DNA from: CBFIJI01 sp965662885
GTDB taxonomy: Bacteria; Bacteroidota; Bacteroidia; Flavobacteriales; Flavobacteriaceae
Length of the DNA: 21,653 nt
NCBI GenBank assembly: GCA_965662885.1
Contig: CBFIJI010000024.1
Location: 1-21,653, forward strand
Reading direction: 5' to 3'
In this document: positions 14,621 to 21,653 of the stretch, piece by piece
Position numbering within the stretch: the stretch's first letter is position 1
Layout of the letters: every line of letters begins with the position of its first letter
Notes under the pieces: model-generated
What the model was told of the DNA's origin: nothing
Database searches by the model: none
The model's input: only the letters and a program-made list of their open reading frames with translations
Program-made: the position numbers and the translations under genes

Positions 14621-15682
14621 ATGAACGATACGTGTATTGGTATTAAAGAAGTAGCTCGATTAGCAGGAGTATCTATTGGAACTGTTGATCGGGTCATTCA
14701 CAACAGAACTGGTGTTTCAAAAAAAACTCATGATCATGTTCAAACCATCTTAAAGTCTAGCGGTTATAAAAAAAATAATGTTGCAAGTCGTTTAAAATTA
14801 GCCAATAGTCAAATAATTAAATTAGCGGTTTTGATCCCCGAAGAAGCCCTTCAAAAAAATCATTATTGGTCTCTAGTTTTACACGGTATTCAAAAAGCCA
14901 ATGACGAATTAAAAGAATTGGGTATCACCTTTAATTTACTCCCCTTTAAACTTTCTAACCCCTTATCGTATTCGAATAACTTTAATTCCATATTTGATCA
15001 AGAATGCCATGGAATAATTACTGTACCCGTCTTTAATGATGCTTATAAAGAATTGAATCAAATTGCACGTCAAAAACAAATTCCTATTGTTTCTATAGAC
15101 ATAAAGCCCAAAGAAGAGCACACTTCCGATTTTTATATTGTTCAGGATGCTTTTAAAAGTGGTACTGTTGCAGGTCGGATTTTAAATCAGAGTATTGGTC
15201 AAAAGGGACACTTTTTAGTAATCAATACAACCAATTCCAATACGGTACAACAAAATATGAAGGACAGAGAAGATGGTTTCCGACACTTTTTTCGACATCA
15301 ATATGATGGAAGTGAAGAAAATATTACCACTGTATTTTGTGAATCAAATGAGCTCCAAAAAGTAAAAGAAACACTTGTTGAGTTAGCAAAAAAAAATAAA
15401 CCCCTAGGAATTTTTATTACCAATTCAAAAGCCTACTTGATTCCTAGCTTAGTAGAAGAAATAACGTTTGAAAAATGCACGATTGTAGGTTATGATTTAA
15501 ATGTTCAAAATTTAGAACTATTAAAGGAAAATAAACTTGATTTTATAATCAATCAGAAACCTGAATTTCAAGGATATTCTGCGGTTAAGGGACTTTTTAA
15601 GCACCTCACAGAAGGAGAAGATCATGAATTAAAAACCATTATTCCTGTTGAAATTTTAATCAAAGAAAATCTTGAAATTTAA
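14621..15682 (+). CDS. LacI-family transcriptional regulator
   Basis: The 353-aa product has an N-terminal LacI helix-turn-helix (about 7-30: IKEVARLAGVSIGTVDRV) with a hinge to about residue 60. A periplasmic-binding-protein-like sensor domain follows (about 68-345), including DAFKSGTVAGRIL and the NQKPEFQGYSAVKG segment typical of sugar-binding members. The usual TVSRV recognition helix reads TVDRV, a variant frequent in Bacteroidota members. Its gene sits inside the uronate operon between the periplasmic redox genes and uxaC, so it probably controls this locus, most likely through the 18-bp palindrome at 11758-11775, with a uronate or pathway intermediate as inducer. Effector and sign of control are inferred. 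Confidence 0.9.
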   Translation: MNDTCIGIKEVARLAGVSIGTVDRVIHNRTGVSKKTHDHVQTILKSSGYKKNNVASRLKLANSQIIKLAVLIPEEALQKNHYWSLVLHGIQKANDELKELGITFNLLPFKLSNPLSYSNNFNSIFDQECHGIITVPVFNDAYKELNQIARQKQIPIVSIDIKPKEEHTSDFYIVQDAFKSGTVAGRILNQSIGQKGHFLVINTTNSNTVQQNMKDREDGFRHFFRHQYDGSEENITTVFCESNELQKVKETLVELAKKNKPLGIFITNSKAYLIPSLVEEITFEKCTIVGYDLNVQNLELLKENKLDFIINQKPEFQGYSAVKGLFKHLTEGEDHELKTIIPVEILIKENLEI

Positions 15683-15719
15683 TTTACCCATCATATAACC
15701 ACTAAACCTTCATCTTTCA

Positions 15720-17126
15720 ATGAACTTTATAAACGACGATTTTTTGCTAGAAAATAAAAGTGCAAAAAAATTATATCACGACATCGCAAAAGATTTACCG
15801 ATTATTGATTATCACAATCATCTTTCCCCAGGTGATATTGCAGAAGATCGACAATTTAAAAACATTTCGGAAGTTTGGATTGCTGAAGATCATTATAAGT
15901 GGCGTGCCATGCGGACTTTGGGAGTCGAAGAAAAATACATCACTGGAAATGGTTCTGATGCAGATAAATTTCAACAATGGGCAAATTGCCTCCCCTACAC
16001 TCTTAGGAATCCATTATTCCATTGGTCACAATTAGAACTCGCTCGTTATTTTAATGTCTTTGATCTATTAAACGGAAAAAATGCCTCTACGATCTATCAA
16101 AAAACATCGGAACAACTTCAACAACCTCAATGGAGTTGTCGTTCATTAATTAAAAAAATGAACCTAGAAATGCTCTGTACCACAGAAGACCCAACGGACG
16201 ATTTAAAGCACCATCAATTCTTATCCCAATCAGATTTTTCAGTAAAAGTAAAAACGAGCTTCCGACCCGATAAAGCCATTTTGATTGAAGGGCAGCATTT
16301 TAATGATTATATCGATACACTTGCTGCGGTTTGTGATATTGACATTCAATCTGTTGATGATCTATACCAAGCCTTGTCTAATCGGATAGAGTATTTTCAT
16401 AAAAACGGTTGCCGACTGTCCGATCACGGCTTGACCTATATTCCTTATGAAACCGTAGCAAGCGGAAAATTAAACACTATTTTTATTAAAAAAAGGACAA
16501 ACAAGGAATTAAGCCCCCAAGAAGTGCAACAATTTCATACAGCGATTTTATTGTTTTTATCCAAAGAATACCACCGAAGAGGTTGGGTACAACAATTTCA
16601 CTTAGGCGCCATGCGCAACAACAACAGCCGTAAATTTCATGATTTAGGTTCCGATACAGGTTGGGATTCGATCGGAACATATCCTATAGCCAGTGGGCTA
16701 GCTAAATTTTTAAACCATTTGGACACCGATGATCAATTGACAAAAACGATACTGTACAATTTAAATCCAGCAGATAATGCGATGATGGCCACAATGATCG
16801 GTAACTTTAATGATGGGAGTAGTAAAGGAAAAATTCAATGGGGATCAGGCTGGTGGTTTTTAGATCAGTTGGACGGAATGACCGATCAGATCAATACATT
16901 GTCCAATATGGGGTTAGTGAGCTGTTTTATTGGGATGTTAACAGATTCCAGAAGCTTCTTATCTTTCCCAAGGCATGAATATTTTAGACGTTTGATTTGT
17001 AATATTTTTGGAAACGAAATAGAAAAAGGCCTACTTCCGAATGATCCTAAGTGGGTTGGGAAAATTATTGCTGATATTTGTTATTATAACGCAAAAGATT
17101 ATTTTGATTTTAACCACAATTTTTAA
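15720..17126 (+). CDS. uxaC: Glucuronate (uronate) isomerase
   Basis: UxaC interconverts D-glucuronate and D-fructuronate (and galacturonate and tagaturonate) in the cytoplasm. The 468-aa length is normal for the family, which belongs to the amidohydrolase superfamily. The N-terminal metal motif DYHNHLSP (H32, H34), the following SEVWIAEDHYKWRAMR, the LGAMRNNN segment and the SWWFLDQ-like GWWFLDQLDGM stretch are classical UxaC features. It follows the regulator by 37 bp and precedes kdgK by 3 bp. Because no tagaturonate reductase or altronate dehydratase is present in the window, the glucuronate branch (SDR plus UxuA) is the supported use here. Confidence 0.97.
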   Translation: MNFINDDFLLENKSAKKLYHDIAKDLPIIDYHNHLSPGDIAEDRQFKNISEVWIAEDHYKWRAMRTLGVEEKYITGNGSDADKFQQWANCLPYTLRNPLFHWSQLELARYFNVFDLLNGKNASTIYQKTSEQLQQPQWSCRSLIKKMNLEMLCTTEDPTDDLKHHQFLSQSDFSVKVKTSFRPDKAILIEGQHFNDYIDTLAAVCDIDIQSVDDLYQALSNRIEYFHKNGCRLSDHGLTYIPYETVASGKLNTIFIKKRTNKELSPQEVQQFHTAILLFLSKEYHRRGWVQQFHLGAMRNNNSRKFHDLGSDTGWDSIGTYPIASGLAKFLNHLDTDDQLTKTILYNLNPADNAMMATMIGNFNDGSSKGKIQWGSGWWFLDQLDGMTDQINTLSNMGLVSCFIGMLTDSRSFLSFPRHEYFRRLICNIFGNEIEKGLLPNDPKWVGKIIADICYYNAKDYFDFNHNF

Positions 17127-17129
17127 TTC

Positions 17130-18170
17130 ATGAAACAAGTAGTCACCTTTGGCGAGATTATGTTACGCCTTTCCCCTCCCGGATACCTTCGTTTTTCACA
17201 GGCGTATCAATTTGATGTAGTTTATGGTGGTGGGGAATCTAATGTTGCTGTTTCCTTGGCTAACTATGGAATTCCAGTTCAATTTGTTACTCGATTGCCA
17301 GATAATGATTTGGGACAATGTGCTCTAATGGAATTACGTAAACGATCTGTAAATACAGAACATATTCTTATGGGGGGCGATCGTTTAGGTATATATTTCC
17401 TAGAAACAGGAGCGGTAAGTAGAGGAAGTAAAGTCATATACGATCGAGCAAATTCAGCCATTGCAACGATTCAACCGGGAATGATTGACTGGAAAGAAAT
17501 ATTTAAAAACACCCAATGGTTTCATTGGACAGGAATCACGCCTGCCATTTCACAAGGAGCTGCGGATGCCTGCTTAGAAGCGGTGAAAATTGCTAGTGAA
17601 ATGGGAATAACTGTTTCTACAGATCTTAACTATCGAGCAAAATTATGGAAGTACAAAGGGGACAGAGAAGCCATCATGACCGAATTAACCTCTTACTGTG
17701 ATATCATATTGGGCAATGAAGAAGATGCTGAAAAACACTTTGGAATTCAACCTCAAAACCTAAATATCACTACACAGGGAGACCAAGTAAAAGCAGAAGC
17801 CTTTTTATCCGTCTGTCAACAAATGATGGAGAAATTTCCAAAAGCAAAGAAAGTCATTACGACCCTACGTGGCTCCATTTCTGCATCCCACAACAGTTGG
17901 GCAGGTGTTTTGTTTGATGGTAAAACACTATATTCTAGTCCACAATATCAGATAACCGATATTGTAGATCGAGTGGGAGGAGGAGATTCCTTTATGGGGG
18001 GCTTAATTTACGGCTTGCTTACCTATCCCAAAGACGATCAAAAAGCCTTAAATTTTGCCGTTGCGGCCTCTTGTTTAAAACACACCATTAAAGGAGATGC
18101 TAATTTGGTAAGCATAGCAGAAGTTGAAAAATTAATGCAAGGTGACGCCTCCGGAAGGGTTGCCCGATAA
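17130..18170 (+). CDS. kdgK: 2-keto-3-deoxygluconate kinase (PfkB family)
   Basis: KdgK phosphorylates KDG to KDPG with ATP. The 346-aa protein is a PfkB-family sugar kinase: it starts VVTFGEIMLRLSPPG, has the substrate-side VYGGGESNVAVSLA segment, and ends with the PfkB anion-hole/catalytic signature DRVGGGDSFMGG, with catalytic base D286. The RTGIYFLE-type LGIYFLETGA segment is characteristic of KDG kinases. It is tightly packed in the operon, 3 bp after uxaC and 10 bp before kdgA, which strengthens the substrate assignment over other PfkB members. Confidence 0.93.
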   Translation: MKQVVTFGEIMLRLSPPGYLRFSQAYQFDVVYGGGESNVAVSLANYGIPVQFVTRLPDNDLGQCALMELRKRSVNTEHILMGGDRLGIYFLETGAVSRGSKVIYDRANSAIATIQPGMIDWKEIFKNTQWFHWTGITPAISQGAADACLEAVKIASEMGITVSTDLNYRAKLWKYKGDREAIMTELTSYCDIILGNEEDAEKHFGIQPQNLNITTQGDQVKAEAFLSVCQQMMEKFPKAKKVITTLRGSISASHNSWAGVLFDGKTLYSSPQYQITDIVDRVGGGDSFMGGLIYGLLTYPKDDQKALNFAVAASCLKHTIKGDANLVSIAEVEKLMQGDASGRVAR

Positions 18171-18180
18171 CACAAAAATT

Positions 18181-18849
18181 ATGGCACAATTCACACGACA
18201 TGAAGTTATTACAGCAATGCAACAAATCGGACTGGTTCCTCTTTTTTACCATAAAAAAATTCACATAGCAAAAGCAGTTCTTAAAGCTTGCTATGATGGA
18301 GGTGCGAGGCTTTTGGAATTTACACATCGAGGCGATTTCGCCCAAGAGGTATTTCGTGAGCTAGTCCAGTATGCCATTGAAGAACTTCCAGGAATGATTT
18401 TGGGGGTAGGTTCGGTTACCGATGCCGCTTCTGCCAGTTATTATATGCAAAACGGTGCCAATTTTGTGGTCACTCCTGTTTTTCGTAAAGATATTGCAAT
18501 CGTATGCAACCGTAGAAAAGTTCTCTGGGCTGCAGGTTGTGGCTCCTTAACAGAAATTGCACAAGCCGAAGAAATGGGAGCAGAAATAGTAAAACTCTTT
18601 CCAGGAAATATCTATGGTCCTGATTTTATCAAAGCCATCAAAGGACCACAACCGTGGACTAGTATTATGCCCACGGGAGGGGTTTCTACAACACCTGAAA
18701 ATTTAAACGCTTGGTTTAAAGCTGGAGCAACCTGTGTAGGGATGGGTTCTCAATTAATTTCTAAAAAAATATTGGAAGAAAAGAATTATGACGCCTTAAA
18801 AATTAAGGTAATTAATACACTTAAAACCATTCAAGAAATTAGAAGTTAA
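18181..18849 (+). CDS. kdgA: KDPG aldolase
   Basis: The enzyme splits 2-keto-3-deoxy-6-phosphogluconate into pyruvate and glyceraldehyde-3-phosphate; it is a class I aldolase. The 222-aa product has E46 in LLEFTHRG and the Schiff-base lysine K138 in EIVKLFPG, plus MPTGGV near the phosphate site. The start at 18181 leaves a 10-bp gap to kdgK; an in-frame ATG at 18142 would overlap kdgK by 29 bp, and the later start places E46 and K138 close to the E. coli positions (45 and 133). It lies 4 bp ahead of the TRAP genes. This is the last enzymatic step of the cluster, linking it to lower glycolysis. Confidence 0.94.
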   Translation: MAQFTRHEVITAMQQIGLVPLFYHKKIHIAKAVLKACYDGGARLLEFTHRGDFAQEVFRELVQYAIEELPGMILGVGSVTDAASASYYMQNGANFVVTPVFRKDIAIVCNRRKVLWAAGCGSLTEIAQAEEMGAEIVKLFPGNIYGPDFIKAIKGPQPWTSIMPTGGVSTTPENLNAWFKAGATCVGMGSQLISKKILEEKNYDALKIKVINTLKTIQEIRS

Positions 18850-18853
18850 TCCT

Positions 18854-19837
18854 ATGAATACCTATTTAAAAGCTATATGCACCCTATTATTTTGCATTTA
18901 TTTTTTAGGATGTAGCTCTAAAAAAAACAAAAGAATACTTCGTTTAGGGCATGGATTGGACGTTACGCATTCCGTTCACAAAGGCATGTTAAAAATAGAC
19001 GAACAACTTCAACTTCTCTCCAAAGGGAAAATGCAGCTTAAAATTTACCCCAATCAACAATTAGGAAGTGAACGTGAATGCCTAGAACTCCTTCAAATTG
19101 GAAGCTTAGACATGACAAAAGTTTCTGGAGCGGTTATGGAAAACTTTGCGCCAAAATTAAAAGTTTTTGGACTCCCCTTCCTCTTTCAAAACAAAGCTCA
19201 TTTTTATCGAACCTTGGATGGAGACGTCGGGAAAGAACTTCTAGAAGAAGGAACGTCTTTTTGGTTAAAGGGTCTCGCTTATTTTGATTCTGGAAGTCGA
19301 AGTTTTTATACACGAGAACGCCCCATCAACAAACCCAGTGATTTAAGCGGTCTAAAAATCAGGGTTCAAGAAAGTGCTACCGCCTTTAACATGGTTAAAT
19401 CCTTAGGAGCAGCACCAACCCCCATTTCATGGGGGGAATTATACACTGCTTTACAGCAAGGTGTGGTGGATGGTGCTGAAAACAACCCACCTAGTTTTTA
19501 TCTCTCCAGACATTATGAGGTGTGTAAATACTATATCATAGATGAGCATACCATGATTCCTGACATGTTACTTATCAGTAGCCATACATGGAAGCGTTTG
19601 AGTGAACAAGAACAAAAGTGGTTGAATAAAGCCGTAGCTTTAGCAGTTCCCTATCAGCGAAAACTATGGATTCAATCAGAAAAAGAGTCATTAGCAGCAG
19701 TCATAGAAGCAGGGGTTGAAGTGAGCTATCCAGAAAAAAAAATATTTCAACAGATGACGCAATCGATGTATGAAGATTTTAAGGAAGATCCTGAAATGAA
19801 AGACTTAATCCAACGGATTCAAGATGAAAAATATTAG
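18854..19837 (+). CDS. dctP: TRAP transporter substrate-binding lipoprotein (DctP family)
   Basis: The 327-aa protein binds the substrate outside the inner membrane for the DctQM permease. It carries a lipoprotein signal with lipobox FLGC (Cys20) followed by SSKKNK, so it is probably membrane-anchored instead of freely periplasmic. DctP signatures are clear: GSRSFYTRERPI, LSGLKIRVQES with the carboxylate-binding R170, GAAPTPISWGELYTALQQGVVDGAEN (read as three adjoining motifs), and NPPSFYLSRHYEV. The operon context points to a hexuronate such as glucuronate as ligand. The stop overlaps the dctQ start by 14 bp, suggesting translational coupling. Confidence 0.93.
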   Translation: MNTYLKAICTLLFCIYFLGCSSKKNKRILRLGHGLDVTHSVHKGMLKIDEQLQLLSKGKMQLKIYPNQQLGSERECLELLQIGSLDMTKVSGAVMENFAPKLKVFGLPFLFQNKAHFYRTLDGDVGKELLEEGTSFWLKGLAYFDSGSRSFYTRERPINKPSDLSGLKIRVQESATAFNMVKSLGAAPTPISWGELYTALQQGVVDGAENNPPSFYLSRHYEVCKYYIIDEHTMIPDMLLISSHTWKRLSEQEQKWLNKAVALAVPYQRKLWIQSEKESLAAVIEAGVEVSYPEKKIFQQMTQSMYEDFKEDPEMKDLIQRIQDEKY

Positions 19838-20294
19838 AAAACAAGTAGATATCTTAGTAGGTAAAGTCCTTGTTGTAATTTTTACAGCCATGGTTATCAA
19901 TGTCTTATGGCAGGTTTTTACTCGTTTCTTTACGACTTCTCCAAGTGCATTCACCGATGAATTGGCACGTTATCTTATGATTTGGCTAGGAATTCTCGGA
20001 GGAGCCTATGTTGCGGGTAGAAACGAACACGTGGCCATAGATGTTTTTAAAAAAAAGTTTAACCCAATCATTCAACAACGTTTAAACGTTTTGATTACCC
20101 TATTAATCCTTGGATTTGCCCTTTTTGCATTGGTTATTGGAGGTGGTCGTTTGGTCTTTATCACCTATACATTACAACAATTCTCTCCTGCATTAAAAAT
20201 TCCCTTAGCAGCTGTATATGCCGTAGTTCCACTGAGTGGCTTACTCATCATATTTTATAAACTAACAGCAAAAAATTTATCCTTATGGAACTGA
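19824..20294 (+). CDS. dctQ: TRAP transporter small permease (DctQ family)
   Basis: The 156-aa protein has four predicted membrane segments (about 11-32, 45-63, 84-106, 122-146) and the DctQ hallmark in the second region: TDELARYLMIWLGILGGAY, followed by RNEHVAIDVF. It forms the membrane complex with the large permease and drives uptake by a sodium or proton gradient. It overlaps the upstream gene by 14 bp and the downstream gene by 10 bp. The assignment is strong because all three TRAP parts lie in the standard P-Q-M order. Confidence 0.93.
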   Translation: MKNIRKQVDILVGKVLVVIFTAMVINVLWQVFTRFFTTSPSAFTDELARYLMIWLGILGGAYVAGRNEHVAIDVFKKKFNPIIQQRLNVLITLLILGFALFALVIGGGRLVFITYTLQQFSPALKIPLAAVYAVVPLSGLLIIFYKLTAKNLSLWN

Positions 20295-21580
20295 CTCCTG
20301 TCCTTATTCTACTGCTGAGTTTTATTATTTTAATTGGTATTGGAACCCCAGTAGCATGGAGCATAGCTATCTCGTCACTACTCACTATTTTAGTTAGCAT
20401 TCCATTACTCCCTGCAAGCACCACCATTGCTCAACGAATGGCAACTGGATTGGATAGTTTTGCATTATTGGCCATTCCATTTTTTATTCTTTCTGGACAA
20501 TTGATGACCCATGGGGGAATTGCCAAACGTTTGGTCAATTTTGCTAAAACCATTGTTGGTGCATTTCCTGGTGGCTTGGCTTTGATCAATATTGTTTCTG
20601 CCATGATGATGGGTGCTATTGCAGGTTCCGCAATGGCATCAGCCTCAGCAATGGGAAGTATTTTAGGGCCTGAAATGGAAAAAGAAGGTTATGATAAAGA
20701 ATACGGTGCTGCTGTTAACATTACCTCAGCAACAATTGGTTTAGTGATCCCCCCAAGTAATGTCTTAATAGTTTATTCCTTAGCCAGTGGCGGAGTTTCA
20801 ATTGCTGCACTTTTCCTAGCAGGATATCTTCCCGGAATCATTACGGGAACACTGTTAATGATAGTTGCAGCACTTTGGGCAAAAAAAAAACAGTACAAAA
20901 CGTTTAAAAAAAGCTCCTTCAAACAATGTGTTAAAAGTCTTGTAATCGCTTTACCCAGTTTACTTTTATTAGTAATTGTCATTGGTGGAATTGTTGCTGG
21001 CTTTTTTACCGCTACAGAAGCTTCAGCAATTGCAGTACTTTACACGCTAATCCTCGGTTTTATCTATAAAGAAATTAGGGTAAAAGACCTAACTAAAATC
21101 CTTTTGGAATCTTCCAAAACCAGTGCTGTTGTTATGCTTCTCATTGCAGCATCAATGAGTATGTCATGGGTGCTTTCGTATGAAGATATTCCTCAAAATA
21201 TCAGTAGTCTTCTCCTCAACATCAGCGATAACAAAGTTGTTATCTTATTACTTATTAACCTCCTTTTACTTCTTGTTGGTGTTTTTATGGACATGACCCC
21301 AGCAGTATTAATTTTCACACCCATCTTTTTACCTGTGGTCACTACCCTTGGAATAAGTCCCATCCAATTTGGGATCATGATGGTACTCAATCTATGCATT
21401 GGATTATGTACCCCTCCAGTAGGTTCGGTCCTCTTTGTAGGTATCGGTGTTGCGAAAACATCCATTGAAAAAGTGATCAAACCTTTATTACCTCTTTTTA
21501 TAGCTATGATTTTCGCATTGATACTTATCACTTTTATCCCACAAATCACTCTCTGGTTACCTCAAAAAATGGGATTTTAA
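20285..21580 (+). CDS. dctM: TRAP transporter large permease (DctM family)
   Basis: The 431-aa protein is hydrophobic along most of its length, consistent with about 12 membrane segments. It shows DctM family signatures: FALLAIPFFILSGQLM, the GSAMASASAMGSIL segment, IPPSNVLIVYS, GFFTATEASAIAVLY, and the repeat-related FMDMTPAVLIFTPIFLPV and LCIGLCTPPVGSVLFVG. It is the ion-coupled channel subunit that moves the DctP-bound acid into the cytoplasm. It ends the recognised operon; the following 73 bp contain only a possible new gene start. Confidence 0.95.
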   Translation: MELTPVLILLLSFIILIGIGTPVAWSIAISSLLTILVSIPLLPASTTIAQRMATGLDSFALLAIPFFILSGQLMTHGGIAKRLVNFAKTIVGAFPGGLALINIVSAMMMGAIAGSAMASASAMGSILGPEMEKEGYDKEYGAAVNITSATIGLVIPPSNVLIVYSLASGGVSIAALFLAGYLPGIITGTLLMIVAALWAKKKQYKTFKKSSFKQCVKSLVIALPSLLLLVIVIGGIVAGFFTATEASAIAVLYTLILGFIYKEIRVKDLTKILLESSKTSAVVMLLIAASMSMSWVLSYEDIPQNISSLLLNISDNKVVILLLINLLLLLVGVFMDMTPAVLIFTPIFLPVVTTLGISPIQFGIMMVLNLCIGLCTPPVGSVLFVGIGVAKTSIEKVIKPLLPLFIAMIFALILITFIPQITLWLPQKMGF

Positions 21581-21613
21581 ACCTTATTGAAATAGATATT
21601 GGAAAACGGAGCA

Positions 21614-21653
21614 ATGCGTATGAATTTATATACATTAACATGGGCAATGTTTA
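21614..21653 (+). CDS. Possible start of another gene, cut by window edge
   Basis: An ATG at 21614 (or in-frame at 21620) opens a frame without a stop to the window end, encoding only MRMNLYTLTWAMF. It is 33 bp after the dctM stop on the same strand, so it may be the next operon gene. Thirteen residues are too few to name a family or to be sure the frame is real. Confidence 0.25.
   Translation, partial: MRMNLYTLTWAMF

Noticed and set aside
18142..18180. Upstream kdgA start overlapping kdgK.
   Set aside because: The active-site residues align with known KDPG aldolases only when the protein starts at 18181.
1..21653. SusC/SusD pair, tRNA or rRNA genes, CRISPR arrays, transposases, phage genes.
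   Set aside because: None was seen on either strand; nearly all of the DNA is explained by ordinary metabolic genes.

Overview
The window looks like a chromosomal stretch from a Bacteroidota member, most likely a (marine) Flavobacteriaceae. The supporting signs are AT-rich DNA, start codons without purine-rich Shine-Dalgarno boxes, candidate TAnnTTTG-type -7 boxes, signal peptides ending in ..AQ or ..SQ, a DUF6090 protein, and the gene content itself. The family assignment is an inference from style, not from a marker gene.

Left block (1-3627, minus strand). The order of transcription is a gluconate-2-dehydrogenase-subunit-3-like protein with a Tat-like signal, a GMC flavoprotein dehydrogenase, then an unusual single reading frame that fuses a gluconokinase to a 6-phosphogluconate dehydrogenase. 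The fusion runs off the left edge. The GMC protein carries a C-x5-C-x3-C motif like the 3Fe-4S site of bacterial FAD glucose dehydrogenases, so it is probably a periplasmic sugar dehydrogenase exported with its small subunit.

Middle-left block (3751-7549, plus strand). It holds a GH95 exo-glycosidase lipoprotein (alpha-L-fucosidase or alpha-L-galactosidase), a secreted DinB-fold protein and a DUF6090 membrane protein.

Main block (7682-21580). Two divergent operons share a 115-bp intergenic region (11674-11788) that contains a perfect 18-bp palindrome. The minus operon encodes a Tat-exported Gfo/Idh/MocA oxidoreductase, an SDR that is the likely fructuronate reductase/mannonate oxidoreductase, mannonate dehydratase UxuA, and a secreted NIPSNAP protein. 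The plus operon encodes a secreted tandem-DUF1080 protein, a second Tat-exported Gfo/Idh/MocA oxidoreductase, a LacI-family regulator, glucuronate isomerase UxaC, KDG kinase, KDPG aldolase, and a three-part TRAP transporter (DctP lipoprotein, DctQ, DctM). Together they give a full route: uronate uptake, glucuronate to fructuronate to mannonate to KDG to KDPG to pyruvate plus glyceraldehyde-3-phosphate.

The most interesting idea is that a periplasmic redox module (two Tat-exported Gfo/Idh/MocA proteins, a tandem DUF1080 protein, and the nearby GMC dehydrogenase with its small subunit) feeds this cytoplasmic pathway. Related protein sets cleave glycosides through 3-keto intermediates instead of by classical glycosidases. 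The link to glucuronosides is inferred from gene order. No SusC/SusD pair, polysaccharide lyase, RNA gene, CRISPR array or insertion sequence was seen. No stretch longer than about 130 bases lacks a gene.
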